In this document: piece after piece, positions 1 through 8,728 of the stretch
Position numbering within the stretch: the stretch's first letter is position 1
Layout of the letters: each line of letters opens with the position of its first letter
Origin: JACVRW01 sp963757815
GTDB taxonomy: Bacteria; Actinomycetota; Thermoleophilia; Solirubrobacterales; Thermoleophilaceae
Direction: 5' to 3'
Assembly (NCBI GenBank): GCA_963757815.1
Contig: CAVWSN010000009.1
Location: 62,001-126,000 of the forward strand
DNA: 64,000 nt
Position numbers and translations under genes: made by a program
Notes under the pieces: generated by a model
What the model was told of the DNA's origin: nothing
Database searches by the model: none
The model's input: only the letters and a program-made list of their open reading frames with translations

Positions 1-2
1 GT

Positions 3-953
3 GCTTCGCGGGAGGTTGGTCGTGCGCACCCGGCCGAGCCGGGTGCTTCGCGAGAGGCTGCGCTCGGCTGGGAGGTGCGCGACGCCCCGCGCGCAACCGA
101 GGAGCAGCTCCTGCGCGTACATCCGCCCGAGTACGTCGAGCTCGTGGGGGAGATGAGCGCGCGCGGCGCCGCCTTCGACCTCGACACCCCCACGAGCCCC
201 GGTTCGCTCGAGGCGGCGCTGCGCTCCGCCGGGGGCGCCTGCGCGCTGGTGGAGTCGCTACTCCGCGACGGCGAGCGCGCCGGCTTCTCGGCGCTGCGGC
301 CGCCGGGCCACCACGCGGAGTTCGCGCGCGCGATGGGCTTCTGCCTGTTCGCCAACGTTGCGATCGCCGCGCGTCATGCGCTCGAGGCGCTCGGCGCCGA
401 GCGGGTGCTCGTCCTCGACTGGGACGTCCACCACGGGAACGGGACCAACACGATCTTCCACGGCTCCCGCGAGGTGCTCTTCGCGAGCATCCACCAGTAC
501 CCGTTCTGGCCCGGCAGCGGGGCGCTCGGCGACGTCGGCTCCGGGGACGGGGAGGGCTACTCGCTGAACCTGCCGGTGCCGGCCGGCACCGGCGAGGCGG
601 CCTTCCTCTCGCTGGTCGAGCACGTGGTGGCGCCCGCGGCGAGGCAGTACGGCCCGGATCTGATCCTCGTGTCCGCCGGCTACGACGCCCATCGCGACGA
701 TCCGCTCGGTGGGCTCGCGCTCGACACGGCGTCGTTCGGCGCGCTGGCGCGCCAGGTGCGGGCACTTGGCGAGGAGCTCGGAGCGCCCGTGGGGGCGGTG
801 CTCGAGGGCGGCTACGACCTGCGTGCGCTGGCGGGCTCGGTTGCCGCGACGATGGAGGCGCTCGCGGGCGAGGGCGACCCGCCCGCGGGCGTGGCTCGCC
901 ATCCGCTCGCCGATGCGGCGGCAGAGGCGCTCGGCCGCTACTGGGACCTCTGA
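3..953 (+). CDS. Histone deacetylase/AcuC-family deacetylase, 5' end incomplete
   Basis: Zinc-dependent deacetylase of the HDAC/AcuC/acetylpolyamine amidohydrolase superfamily, expected to remove acetyl groups from lysines or polyamines in the cytoplasm. The family signatures are present in order: PPGHHAE, the metal loop DWDVHHGNGT, SAGYDAHRDDPLGG and a C-terminal LEGGYD. The frame is open to the left edge of the window. The first GTG is at 75, but the codons just before it (GWEVRDAP) still read like family sequence and about 30 usual N-terminal residues are missing, so the true start probably lies outside the window or is blurred by an indel. The last 16 bases overlap the convergent gene. 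The substrate cannot be told from sequence. Confidence 0.85.
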   Translation, partial: ASREVGRAHPAEPGASREAALGWEVRDAPRATEEQLLRVHPPEYVELVGEMSARGAAFDLDTPTSPGSLEAALRSAGGACALVESLLRDGERAGFSALRPPGHHAEFARAMGFCLFANVAIAARHALEALGAERVLVLDWDVHHGNGTNTIFHGSREVLFASIHQYPFWPGSGALGDVGSGDGEGYSLNLPVPAGTGEAAFLSLVEHVVAPAARQYGPDLILVSAGYDAHRDDPLGGLALDTASFGALARQVRALGEELGAPVGAVLEGGYDLRALAGSVAATMEALAGEGDPPAGVARHPLADAAAEALGRYWDL

Positions 954-1631
954 ACGAGCTGCGGGTAGGCGCCCGGGTAGCGCTCCTGCAGTCCGGCGGC
1001 CTGGCGGGCCGCGCCCTCAAAGGTGTCGAAACGCCCCGTGAACACGACCCACAGGCCACTGCCAAGGTTGTAGGGCTCGGACCTGATGAGCCCGGCCTCG
1101 AGCCCCGAGCCGCGCGCCTCTCGTGCCACCCGCCGGGCCGCCGGGCCGTCACTCGAGGTCACGAGCACCACCGTGTGGGCTCGGATGCCTGCCGGCCAGC
1201 CCGGCACGGCGTTCGGGTCGGTGGCGGGCTCTTCCGCGGGAGCGGTCTCGGCCGGGGCCCCTGCCTCCGGCGCGCTCTTCGTGGAGCTCTTGCTCTCCTG
1301 ACCCGTGCCCGACACGACGGCCGGGCCCTCGGCTCGGGGCTCCTCCGACGCCTGCTGGTCGTCCGGCACGACCTCCGCCGCCTGCTCGGCCCCGTCTCCC
1401 TCGTCGCTCGTGAGCTCCGCGATCGCAAAGCCGAACAGGCCCGCGCCGATCACGATGAGGACGACGAGGGCGGCAGCGAGAGGCGCGAGCGGCTCGCGTT
1501 GCCCAGGAGCGCTGCTCCTTGAGCGCCACGCGCGCGCCGCAGTTGAGGCAGACGAGCTGCCGAGGGTCGACCGGCTCGCCGCAGGACCGGCACCGCGGCG
1601 CCTCCTCCGCCGGCTTGCGCTCGTCGCTCAC
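938..1631 (-). CDS. Zinc-ribbon, single-TM, SPOR-like protein (frameshifted)
   Basis: Read from a GTG at 1631, the protein begins with a zinc ribbon (CRSCGEPV then CLNCGARV), changes frame at 1502-1504 (one extra G on the coding strand), then gives one strong membrane helix (ALVVLIVIGAGLFGFAIAEL), a Ser/Pro/Glu linker and a C-terminal domain of about 75 residues. That domain resembles the SPOR peptidoglycan-binding fold (TVVLVTSSDG, then LWVVFTGRFDTFEGA). Removing one G joins the parts as RSWQREPLAPLAAAL, which makes sense as a single gene. A cytoplasmic zinc ribbon, a TM and an external SPOR domain would suit an envelope or division-site role, which is inference. The GTGA overlap at 1628-1631 couples it to the upstream small gene. 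Confidence 0.6.
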
Positions 1632-1834
1632 CGCTCGAGCCTCTCCTCGAGAGCACGCACCTCCCGGTCGACCTTGCCCAGCTCGACCGCCTTGTCCTGG
1701 AGCAGCTCGGGCGCGCGCCTGCCCTGGCGGTGGAGCTCGTAGACGAGCGCGCCGAGGTCGAGCAGCAGCGCCTCGCGCTCGCGGCGGCGCTCGCGAAGGC
1801 GGCGCCAGGCGCCAACGTCGGGGAGGTCAGCCAC
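1628..1834 (-). CDS. Small conserved charged helical protein
   Basis: A 68-residue protein starting at GTG 1834 (VADLPDVGAWRRLRERRR). It is almost wholly predicted helix and strongly charged, with heptad-like spacing toward the C-terminus (ELGKVDREVRALEERL), so a short coiled coil is likely. Longer versions of this frame run back into the glycosyltransferase in another frame and look unnatural. It overlaps the glycosyltransferase end by 8 bases and the next gene start by 4, so it belongs to the leftward asnB operon. I do not recognise a function. The position next to a SPOR/zinc-ribbon gene suggests an envelope-associated scaffold, but that is a guess. Confidence 0.6.
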   Translation of the reverse strand: MADLPDVGAWRRLRERRREREALLLDLGALVYELHRQGRRAPELLQDKAVELGKVDREVRALEERLER

Positions 1835-2816
1835 CGAGGGCCTCCTCCACCACTCGCAGGATTCCCTCGCGGCGGCGCTCCATCGGGAAGCTGGTGAGGA
1901 TACGCTCGCGCGCACCGGCGGCTGCATCCGGACCGAGTTCGAGCGCGCGCCGGATCCCGGCGGCCACGTCGTCCGGTAGCTGCGACTCGAGCAGCACCCC
2001 GGCATCGCCGACCACCTCGGGCATGGCGGTCACGTTCATCACGACCGGCACGCAGCCCGCGAGCATCGCCTCGGCCACGGCGAGCCCGAACCCCTCGTGG
2101 CGCGAGGCCTGCACGTAGACGGCTGCACGGCGGTAGTTGTCGAGGAGCTCCTCGTCCGAGAGCCAGCCCGTGAGCTCGAGGTTGGTGCCGGCGACGGCGC
2201 GCAGCTCCTCGACTGCCTCGTCGAGCCACCTGCCGGCGAGCACGAAGAGCACGTCGGGAAGCTCCCGGGACGCCTGCGCGAAGGGCAGCTGTCCCTTCTG
2301 CACCAGGGTCGAGCGATCGACCGCCCCGACGGTGAGCGCCAGACGCTCCTTCGGCTCCTCGGGCAGAGCGCCGAACGGGTCCGGCACGCCGTGGTGGATG
2401 ACGGTCACCTCGGCCGGCGGGATCGGCGTGTTGCGCTCGATCTCGCTCAGGGAGTACTCGGAGTTGGTGATGAGCCGCCCGGCGCGGCGGAAGATCCAGC
2501 GGCTCGCCTGCTTGCGCAGCCCGCCCTGCTGGTGGCCGTAGCCGATGTCGGGCATGTTCGCGACGTCGAAGCCCCCGATCACCATCACGGAGGGCTTGCG
2601 CAGGAGCCAGGCGAGCGTGATCGGAAAGAACGTGTGCCAGGAGGCGAACCAGCCGAACACGAGGTCCGCGCGCAGGACGCCGCCGACGACCTTCAGCGGG
2701 TTCGGCACGCGTCCCGGCTGGTACAGGTCCTCGATCTCGTAGCGCTCGGCGAGGATCTCGCGGTCGATCGCCACGAAGCTGGCCTTGCGCGAGTGGACAA
2801 AGAGGATGCGCTTCAC
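1827..2816 (-). CDS. Glycosyltransferase family 4 (GT-B)
   Basis: Retaining GT-B glycosyltransferase of about 329 residues that should move a sugar from a nucleotide-sugar donor to a lipid or polysaccharide acceptor. It starts at GTG 2816 (VKRILFVHSRK), overlapping the asnB stop as GTGA. The N-terminal half has the acceptor-domain pattern (GGFDVANMPDIGYG, ITNSEYSLSEIER, VIHHGVP). The C-terminal half has the donor-domain signature ELTGWLSDEELLDNYRRA and the family 4 motif ASRHEGFGLAVAEAML, whose EGFGLAVAE matches the nucleotide-sugar-binding E-x7-E. Translational coupling to asnB suggests joint work in modifying a cell-surface glycan, but the acceptor is unknown. Confidence 0.85.
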   Translation of the reverse strand: MKRILFVHSRKASFVAIDREILAERYEIEDLYQPGRVPNPLKVVGGVLRADLVFGWFASWHTFFPITLAWLLRKPSVMVIGGFDVANMPDIGYGHQQGGLRKQASRWIFRRAGRLITNSEYSLSEIERNTPIPPAEVTVIHHGVPDPFGALPEEPKERLALTVGAVDRSTLVQKGQLPFAQASRELPDVLFVLAGRWLDEAVEELRAVAGTNLELTGWLSDEELLDNYRRAAVYVQASRHEGFGLAVAEAMLAGCVPVVMNVTAMPEVVGDAGVLLESQLPDDVAAGIRRALELGPDAAAGARERILTSFPMERRREGILRVVEEALGG

Positions 2817-4709
2817 GCGGCCACGGGCTGCCGCGCCTCGACGAACGCGGAGTGCCACTCGGAGAGCTCGAGCAGGCAGTAGAGGATCGCCTTGTGGTCG
2901 GCCCTCCCACGGCGGTGCTCGCGCACGAGCCGGCTCACGGCATCGGGGTCGAGGAGATCCGCGAGCGCCGAGCCGGGCGCGTAGCGGCGCTCCACCTCTT
3001 CGCCGAGCGCTGCGCGCAGCCAGTCGTCGTAGGGCGTGGCGAAGCCGTGCTTGGGGCGATCGGCGAGCCCCGGCGGTAGCACGTGCTCCATGGCGGCCCG
3101 GTGCAGGCGCTTGCCGGCGCGCGGGCGCATCCGCATGCCGGCGGGGATGCGTTCCACGAAGCGCATCAGGTCCAGGTCGAGGAACGGGACGCGCAGCTCG
3201 AGGCCGGCGGCCATCGACATCTTGTCGTTGCAGATGAGGATCCCGTCGGGCAGGAACATGCGCGTGTCGAGGTAGAGGGCCTGCTCGAGCAGGCCGCGCC
3301 CGGCGACGTCGCCGAGGATGTCGCGGGCGCGGGCGAGGCGCTCGCCCGTGGCCTCGTGGCCTGTGGCGCCGCCGGGCGGCGCGCCCAGCAGTGCGGCTCG
3401 GACCGGGGCGTCCGTGATCTCGACGAGGCGCAGCAGGCGCTCCGCGTCCCCGCGGCCACCCAGCACGTGGGCGGTGCGGCGGGCGCGGGCGGCCCGAGGG
3501 AGCGCGCGGGCGAGCGCCGCCGCCGGTGCGGCGGCGGCGGCCGGGACGAGCCTCAGCCGGTCGAGCACGGCAGCGGCCTGGTGGCGCCCGTACCCGCCGT
3601 GAGGCTCGTCCGCGCCCTGGCCGGCGAGGACCACCTTCACGCGCTCCGCCGCGAAGCGCGAGAGCTGCATCAGCGCGGGTGCGCTCGGGATGCCGCAGGG
3701 CTCTTCGAGCCGCGGCACGCTGCGAGCAAGCTCGGCGAGGAAGTCGGTCTCGGTGGTGGCGGTCGAGTGGTGGTCGGTGCCGATGAGCCGGGCGCTCTCG
3801 GCGGCGAGCTCGCGCTCGTCGAGGACGTCGTCGTGGCCCGGGAAGCCGATCGTGAAGGTGGTCGGCGGCGCCGGGGAGCGGGCGGCCATCGCGGCCACGA
3901 CGGCCGCGGAGTCGACGCCGCCCGAGAGGAACGCCCCGTAGGGGACGTCGGACATCATCTGGCGCTCGACGGCGTCCGTGAAGCGCTCGGCAAGCTGCTC
4001 GGCGAGCTCCTCTTCGCCGGCGCCGTCGAAGGGCGTGCCGGGCGGCTCGCGCCAGCTCTCGACGCGCGGCGTACCGTCCTCCGCGACCACGAGCGTGGAC
4101 GCGGCCGGCAGCTTGTTGACGCCCTCGAACAGCGTGCGCGGCGCGGGCACGAAGCGGCAGGCGAGGTAGTGGTCGAGCGCCACGCGGTCGACCCTCGGCT
4201 GGACCACGCCGGCGGCGAGCAGCGCGCCGATCTCGGAGGCGAGCGCGACCCGGCGGCCGTCGCTCCACCAGTAGAGCGGCTTGACTCCGAAGGCGTCGCG
4301 GGCGGCCACGAGGCGACGGTTCCGCTCGTCCCAGACCGCGAACGCGAAGATCCCGCTCAGGCGGCGGACGCAGTCGAGCCCGTGCTCCTCGTAGGAGTGG
4401 ACGACCACCTCGCTGTCCGAGTGCGTGGCGAAGCGGTGGCCGCGCTCCTCGAGTCGCCTCGCGCAGCTCGCGCTGGTTGTAGATCTCCCCGTTGACGATC
4501 GCGGTGACCTGTCCGTCCTCGGAGTCGAGCGGCTGGTCGCCGCCCGCGACGTCGATGATCGCCAGCCGGGTGTGGGCGAGCGTGAGCGGGCCGATCCGCC
4601 TCAGCGCGTCCCCGTCGGGCCCGCGATGGCGCAGCGCCTCGACCATCCGCTGCGCCGCGTCGGGCCCCACGGTGCCGGCCGGATCGAGGATTGCGCCGAT
4701 CCCGCACAT
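2813..4709 (-). CDS. asnB: Asparagine synthase, glutamine-hydrolysing (frameshifted)
   Basis: Class II glutamine-dependent amidotransferase of about 632 residues. It starts at ATG 4709 with MCGIGAILD, so the nucleophilic Cys follows the initiator Met, and continues with RHRGPDG, RLAIIDVAGGDQPL and NGEIYNQREL. The second domain is an ATP-pyrophosphatase synthetase with the PP-loop FLSGGVDSAAV and a later GQGADEPHGGY. The frame breaks at about 4454: removing one base restores REALEERGHRF and joins both halves, as a normal asnB requires. Standing at the head of a leftward block with a glycosyltransferase, it may belong to the AsnB subgroup that amidates envelope or secondary-metabolite intermediates rather than making free asparagine; sequence alone does not decide. 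Confidence 0.85.
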
Positions 4710-4889
4710 GCGCCGGTGATCATGGCAGGGCCTGACCCTGGATCCACCCCTGGAATCCCCGGTTCGGGGCTCCGTCGCTCCGCTTTTCACGCACCCCCGC
4801 GCGATTCGTCACACGCGCGTCTGGAGCCGTGCGCCGCCGCCCCGGACGATCCCTGGCGTCCGCGTTCAGATCTCCGAGGGAGGAAGGAA

Positions 4890-5108
4890 ATGCACCGCTT
4901 GCAGGGACGTATCCACGCCGGCGTGATCGGCCTGCGCTCGAGCCGGGGCCAGGGCACCGTGGAGTACGTAGCGCTGATCCTGCTCGTCGCGCTCGTGATG
5001 GCCGGGGTGATCGCCGCGATGAAGGGATTCAGGACCGACGAGGGCAAGGAGCTCGGCGACGTGATCATCGGCAAGATCAAGGAGGCGGTGCGCAAGGTGG
5101 AGTTCTGA
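4890..5108 (+). CDS. Flp/type IVb pilin-like small protein
   Basis: A 72-residue protein preceded by a strong ribosome site (GGGAGGAAGG, 4 bases before ATG 4890). It has a basic leader, then RGQGTVEYVALILLVALVMA. This fits the Flp prepilin pattern: cleavage after Gly, Glu at mature position 5 followed by Tyr, and a hydrophobic helix of about 20 residues. The short C-terminal tail (KELGDVIIGKIKEAVRKVEF) is amphipathic. Flp pilins are cut by a TadV-type peptidase and assembled by Tad secretion proteins. None of those genes is in the window, so this is an orphan pilin or a pseudopilin. It diverges from asnB across about 180 bases with no other gene. Confidence 0.75.
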   Translation: MHRLQGRIHAGVIGLRSSRGQGTVEYVALILLVALVMAGVIAAMKGFRTDEGKELGDVIIGKIKEAVRKVEF

Positions 5109-5244
5109 GGGGCCGGCGGCGCCGGCCGGCGGGCGGAGGCCGGCCGGCGGCTGGGGAGCCGGGTGGCCGATCACCGGGCGGGAGCCAGCCGCGCGGCCGG
5201 GCCCGGGTCGCCGCGGCCCGGGCGGCCTGCGAGGATTGGCCGTC

Positions 5245-6087
5245 GTGGCCGGCCTCGACAAGAGCCTGCCGGTCGCCGTCTTCGACTCCGGCGTCGGCGG
5301 CCTCACCGTCCTTCACGAGTGCCTCGTGTCGCTTCCCCATGAGGACTTCCTCTATCTGGGCGACACCGCGCGCTTCCCGTATGGCGACCGCACGGCGGAC
5401 GAGCTGCTCCTGTTCGCGCGCGAGCTGGCGGCGATCCTCCTCGATCGAGGAACCAAGCTGCTCGTCGTGGCGTGCAACTCGGCCACGGCGGCGGCGCTGC
5501 CGGCGCTTCGGGAGGAGCTCGGAGGGCGGGTGCCGGTCGTGGGGGTGGTCACGCCCGAGTCGCGGCTCGCCGCCACGGCCACGCGCAACGGGAAGGTGGG
5601 TCTGCTCGCGACGCCCGCGACCGTCGGCAGCGGCGCCTACGCGACCGCGCTTGCCCATGCGGCGCCCTCGGCCGAGCTGCACGCGGTCGCGTCGGCGGAG
5701 CTCGCGCCGCTCATCCAGGAGGGCGGCGAGGTGGACGACCGGGTTGTCGCGTGCGTCGATGGGCTGTGCCGGCCGCTGCGCGCCGCCGGGACCGACACGG
5801 TCATTCTCGGCTGCACCCACTACCCGTTGGTGCGTCCCGTCCTCCAGCGCGCGCTCGGCCGAGGAGTTGCGATCGTCAGCTCGGGCGAGGCGATCGCGGC
5901 GGAGGTCGACACCTGCCTGCGAGCGTGCGGCCTGGCGAACGACGAGGAGCGCCGCGGCCACTATCAGTTCCTTGCCAGCGGCGACCCCGAGGAGTTCAGG
6001 CGCCTCGGCACCCGCTTCCTGCAGCTGCCGATCGGAGCGGTGGAGCACGTGGCGGTGGAGCCGCCCGAGCGGAGGGCGGTCGCGTGA
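5245..6087 (+). CDS. murI: Glutamate racemase
   Basis: Cofactor-independent racemase that makes D-glutamate for peptidoglycan. The fold signatures are clear: AVFDSGVGGLTVLHE, LYLGDTARFPYG, the first catalytic cysteine in VVACNSATA and the second in LGCTHYPLV. About 280 residues, normal for MurI. I chose GTG 5245 because the GAGGA at 5231-5235 sits 9 bases before it, whereas the in-frame TTG at 5236 would abut that site. The stop overlaps the start of rph (GTGA), and the murI-rph-rdgB order is a common actinobacterial unit. Confidence 0.93.
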   Translation: MAGLDKSLPVAVFDSGVGGLTVLHECLVSLPHEDFLYLGDTARFPYGDRTADELLLFARELAAILLDRGTKLLVVACNSATAAALPALREELGGRVPVVGVVTPESRLAATATRNGKVGLLATPATVGSGAYATALAHAAPSAELHAVASAELAPLIQEGGEVDDRVVACVDGLCRPLRAAGTDTVILGCTHYPLVRPVLQRALGRGVAIVSSGEAIAAEVDTCLRACGLANDEERRGHYQFLASGDPEEFRRLGTRFLQLPIGAVEHVAVEPPERRAVA

Positions 6088-6830
6088 GCGACCCGCGCAG
6101 CGACGGCCGCGCGGCCGCCGAGCTGCGGCCCGTCACGATCACGCCGGGCTTCATGCGCACGGCCACCGGCTCCGCGCTGATCGAGATGGGCGGCACGCGG
6201 GTCATCTGCACGGCGACGGTCGAGGAGGAGGTGCCGCGCTGGATGGCGGGGCGCGGGCGCGGCTGGGTCACGGCCGAGTACGGGATGCTGCCCGCGTCCA
6301 CGGGCGAGCGGAAGCGGCGCGACGTGTCGAAGGGCCGCCCGGACGGCAGGACCGTCGAGATCCAACGCCTCATCGGCCGCTCCCTGCGCGGAGTGGTCGA
6401 CTTCGAGGCGCTGGGCGAGCGGACGGTCTGGGTCGACTGCGATGTGCTCGAGGCAGACGGTGGCACGCGCTGCGCGGCCATCACGGGCGGCTACGTCGCG
6501 CTCGAGCTTGCGCTTCGCAAGGTGATCGCCGAGGGCCGGCTCGAGCGCCTGCCTCTCAACCAGGTGGTGGCGGCGGTGTCCTGCGGGGTCGTGGACGGCC
6601 GCGCCCTGCTCGACCTCGACTACTCCGAGGACTCGAACGCCGAGGTGGATGCGAACGTCGTGATGACCGGCGACGGCGGGCTCGTGGAGGTACAGGCCAC
6701 GGCCGAGCGCACACCGCTGTCGCGCGCCTCGCTCGACGAGCTGCTCGCGCTTGCCGCCGACGGCATCCACTCGCTGCGGGCCGCCCAGGAAGCGGCGGTG
6801 GCGGGAGCGGACGCGCCGGTCGCAGGCTGA
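6084..6830 (+). CDS. rph: Ribonuclease PH
   Basis: Phosphorolytic 3'-to-5' exoribonuclease that trims tRNA 3' ends, about 248 residues, the usual length. Diagnostic stretches are GWVTAEYGMLP, the catalytic-loop arginines in the GERKRRDVSKGRPDGR region, RSLRGVVD, WVDCDVLEADGGTR and DLDYSEDSNAEVDANVV. It normally assembles as a hexameric ring in the cytoplasm. The GTG start at 6084 overlaps the murI stop by four bases and rdgB follows 3 bases after its stop, so the three are probably one transcript. Confidence 0.95.
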   Translation: MSDPRSDGRAAAELRPVTITPGFMRTATGSALIEMGGTRVICTATVEEEVPRWMAGRGRGWVTAEYGMLPASTGERKRRDVSKGRPDGRTVEIQRLIGRSLRGVVDFEALGERTVWVDCDVLEADGGTRCAAITGGYVALELALRKVIAEGRLERLPLNQVVAAVSCGVVDGRALLDLDYSEDSNAEVDANVVMTGDGGLVEVQATAERTPLSRASLDELLALAADGIHSLRAAQEAAVAGADAPVAG

Positions 6831-6833
6831 GCC

Positions 6834-7490
6834 GTGCGGCTGATCCTCGCCAGCCGCAACCAACACAAGTTGCGCGAGCTCTCGCAGCTGCTGCCCTACG
6901 AGCTCGAGCCGCTGCCGGAGGGAATCGAGCTCCCGCCCGAGACCGGCACGACGTTTGCCGACAACGCGCTCGGCAAGGCGCGCGCCGCGGCGGCCGCGAC
7001 CGGTAGGCCGGCCATCGCCGACGACTCCGGTATCGAGGCGGCGGCGCTGCACGGCGCGCCGGGCGTGTGGTCCGCCCGCTACGCGGGCGAGAACGCCACG
7101 GACGCGGAGAACCTCGCGAAGCTGCTGGATGAGGTGCCCGCGGACGGCGACCGGCGGGTGGCGTACGTCTGTGCGCTGGCGTATGTCGAGCCGGGTGGCG
7201 GGGAGGAGGTGGTGCACGGCCGCTGCGAGGGCATGCTCGCTCTGGAGCCACGCGGCGAGGGAGGGTTCGGCTACGACCCCGCCTTCGTGCCGGACGACTA
7301 TCCCGGGGATGACCGCACCATGGCCGAATTGACACCTGAGGAGAAGGACGCCATCAGCCATCGCGGCCGGGCGGCCCGGGCGCTCGCGTCCAGGCTGCTC
7401 GAGCTCGAGGAGGAGCGGCGCCCCGCGAGCCCGCTGCGCTCGCTTCTCGGAGGACGCAGGCGCGGCTCGCGAGCGAGGCCGCGCAGATGA
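6834..7490 (+). CDS. rdgB: XTP/dITP diphosphatase (RdgB/HAM1)
   Basis: Nucleotide-pool sanitising enzyme that hydrolyses deaminated purine triphosphates (ITP, dITP, XTP) to monophosphates. It starts at GTG 6834 (VRLILASRNQHKLREL, the N-terminal substrate motif). Further HAM1 signatures are TFADNALGKARA, AIADDSGIEAAALHG.PGVWSARYAG, GFGYDPAFVP and KDAISHRGRA. At 218 residues it is slightly longer than most because of a basic Arg/Gly-rich tail after residue 190, a tail that may be natural or an out-of-frame extension. Its stop overlaps the next gene as ATGA. Confidence 0.92.
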   Translation: MRLILASRNQHKLRELSQLLPYELEPLPEGIELPPETGTTFADNALGKARAAAAATGRPAIADDSGIEAAALHGAPGVWSARYAGENATDAENLAKLLDEVPADGDRRVAYVCALAYVEPGGGEEVVHGRCEGMLALEPRGEGGFGYDPAFVPDDYPGDDRTMAELTPEEKDAISHRGRAARALASRLLELEEERRPASPLRSLLGGRRRGSRARPRR

Positions 7491-8728
7491 GGGGTCCCTC
7501 GCGCAGGCGGGTTGCAGCAGCCGCCACCGCGCCCGGCCTCGCCGTCGGTCCGGCGGCCCAGGCCCCGCGCAAGGAGCGGGCCGCCGCGATCTCGATCCTC
7601 TCCAACACCCTGCTGATCGCGCTCAAGGTGGTGGCGGGGATCGTCACCGGCTCGATCGCGATCCTCACCGAGGCCGCGCACTCGGCCATCGACCTCGTGG
7701 CGTCGGTGATCGCCTTCTTCTCGGTGCGCAAGGCCGAGCAGCCGGCCGACGAGTCGCACCCCTACGGGCACGACAAGGTGGAGAACGTCGCCGCGGGGAT
7801 CGAGGGCATGCTCATCCTCGTCGGCGCCGGGGTGATCGTGTTCGAGTCCGTGCGCCGGCTGGCTGAGGGGTCTGAGGTCGAGTCGCTCGGCTTCGGCATC
7901 GCCGTGATCGGCTTCTCGGCGGTGGCGAACCTCGGGGTCTCGACGTACCTCTACCGGCAGGCGCACATCACCGAGTCGCCCGCGCTCGAGGGGGACGCGG
8001 CGCACCTGCGCACCGATGCCTTCACGTCGATCGGGGTGCTGGTGGGGCTCGTGCTCGTCGAGCTGACGGGCGCGACCTGGATCGATCCCGCGGCTGCGCT
8101 GGTCGTGGCGGTGGCGATCGTGTTCGCGGGCGTGCGGATCCTGAGCCGCACCAGCCGCGTGCTCGTGGACGAGGCGCTCCCGGAGGACGAGATGAACGCG
8201 GTGCGGGAGATCGTGGCCGGCCACGGCGCTCCCGAGCTGATCGGCTTCCACAAGCTGCGCGCCCGCCGCGCCGGGAGCAGGCGCTACGTCGACCTCCACC
8301 TCCAATTCCGCGACGGCACCAGCCTGCGCCGCGCCCACGAGATCTCGCACGAGCTCCAGCGCGCGATCGCAGGCCGCCTGCGCGGAGCCGACGTTCTCAT
8401 CCATCTCGAGCCCGAGGAGGCGGCGGACCGGCGGGCTCCGCCTCCAGCCGGGCGCAAGAAGCCCGGGTTGATGTCGTCGCACGACATCAGGTCGGGTTTG
8501 TTCGCCGGACTAGAGCAGGTTGACCGCCGCGGCGGCGCCGACGGCGAGCAGCACTCCCGAGTACCCGAAGTAGCCGTTCAGCAGCAGCAGAAGGGCGGCG
8601 ATCAGGCAGATCGCGACCGTCACGAGCCACGAGATTTGGGACAGAGGCACGCGGCTATTCTGACTGGCGATGGCCGAGACGCTCACCCCCGAGGCCGCCC
8701 CGGCGCGCCTCTGCGAGCTCTCGAGTGA
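7487..8728 (+). CDS. Cation diffusion facilitator family efflux protein
   Basis: CDF-type proton-coupled exporter of divalent cations (Zn, Fe, Mn or Co). After a basic N-terminus there are about six membrane helices: ILSNTLLIALKVVAGIVTG starts TM1, TM2 carries the metal residues in TEAAHSAIDLV, followed by the HPYGHDKVENVAAGIEG loop, and TM5 carries LRTDAFTSIGVLVG. The soluble dimerisation domain ends near residue 312 (DVLIHLEPEE). The remaining 100 or so residues, from about 8430, are low-complexity, cross a perfect hairpin (8469-8489), run antisense through a small gene and into the next gene. The natural stop is therefore probably lost by an indel near 8430-8500, and the stated end is only the open-frame end. 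Confidence 0.8.
   Translation: MRGPSRRRVAAAATAPGLAVGPAAQAPRKERAAAISILSNTLLIALKVVAGIVTGSIAILTEAAHSAIDLVASVIAFFSVRKAEQPADESHPYGHDKVENVAAGIEGMLILVGAGVIVFESVRRLAEGSEVESLGFGIAVIGFSAVANLGVSTYLYRQAHITESPALEGDAAHLRTDAFTSIGVLVGLVLVELTGATWIDPAAALVVAVAIVFAGVRILSRTSRVLVDEALPEDEMNAVREIVAGHGAPELIGFHKLRARRAGSRRYVDLHLQFRDGTSLRRAHEISHELQRAIAGRLRGADVLIHLEPEEAADRRAPPPAGRKKPGLMSSHDIRSGLFAGLEQVDRRGGADGEQHSRVPEVAVQQQQKGGDQADRDRHEPRDLGQRHAAILTGDGRDAHPRGRPGAPLRALE
8469..8489. terminator. Perfect 9-bp hairpin between convergent genes
   Basis: TGATGTCGT, a CGC loop and ACGACATCA form a perfect 9-bp stem. It lies between the conserved end of the cation exporter and the end of the leftward small membrane gene. A second short stem, CCGGGC/GCCCGG, lies just upstream at about 8448-8466. 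No T-run follows, as is common in very high-GC genomes. A bidirectional terminator is the simplest reading. Confidence 0.5.
8510..8650 (-). CDS. Small two-helix membrane protein
   Basis: A 46-residue protein from GTG 8650 (VPLSQISWLVTV). Almost all of it is hydrophobic: ISWLVTVAICLIAALLLLLN, a short polar turn GYFGYSG, then VLLAVGAAAAVNLL to the stop, so two tight helices. It lies wholly inside the doubtful 3' extension of the opposite-strand cation exporter, and the clean membrane pattern on this strand argues that this strand is the coding one. The start is 19 bases from the divergent gene at 8670, so they share a promoter region. Function unknown. Confidence 0.55.
   Translation of the reverse strand: MPLSQISWLVTVAICLIAALLLLLNGYFGYSGVLLAVGAAAAVNLL

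Noticed and set aside
1450..2910. Long open frames antisense to or overlapping real genes (also near 5077-6048, 12787-13968, 30547-32238, 50998-52839)
   Set aside because: They are Arg/Ala/Gly/His-rich, lack family motifs and lie opposite well-recognised genes. Long spurious frames are normal at this GC content.
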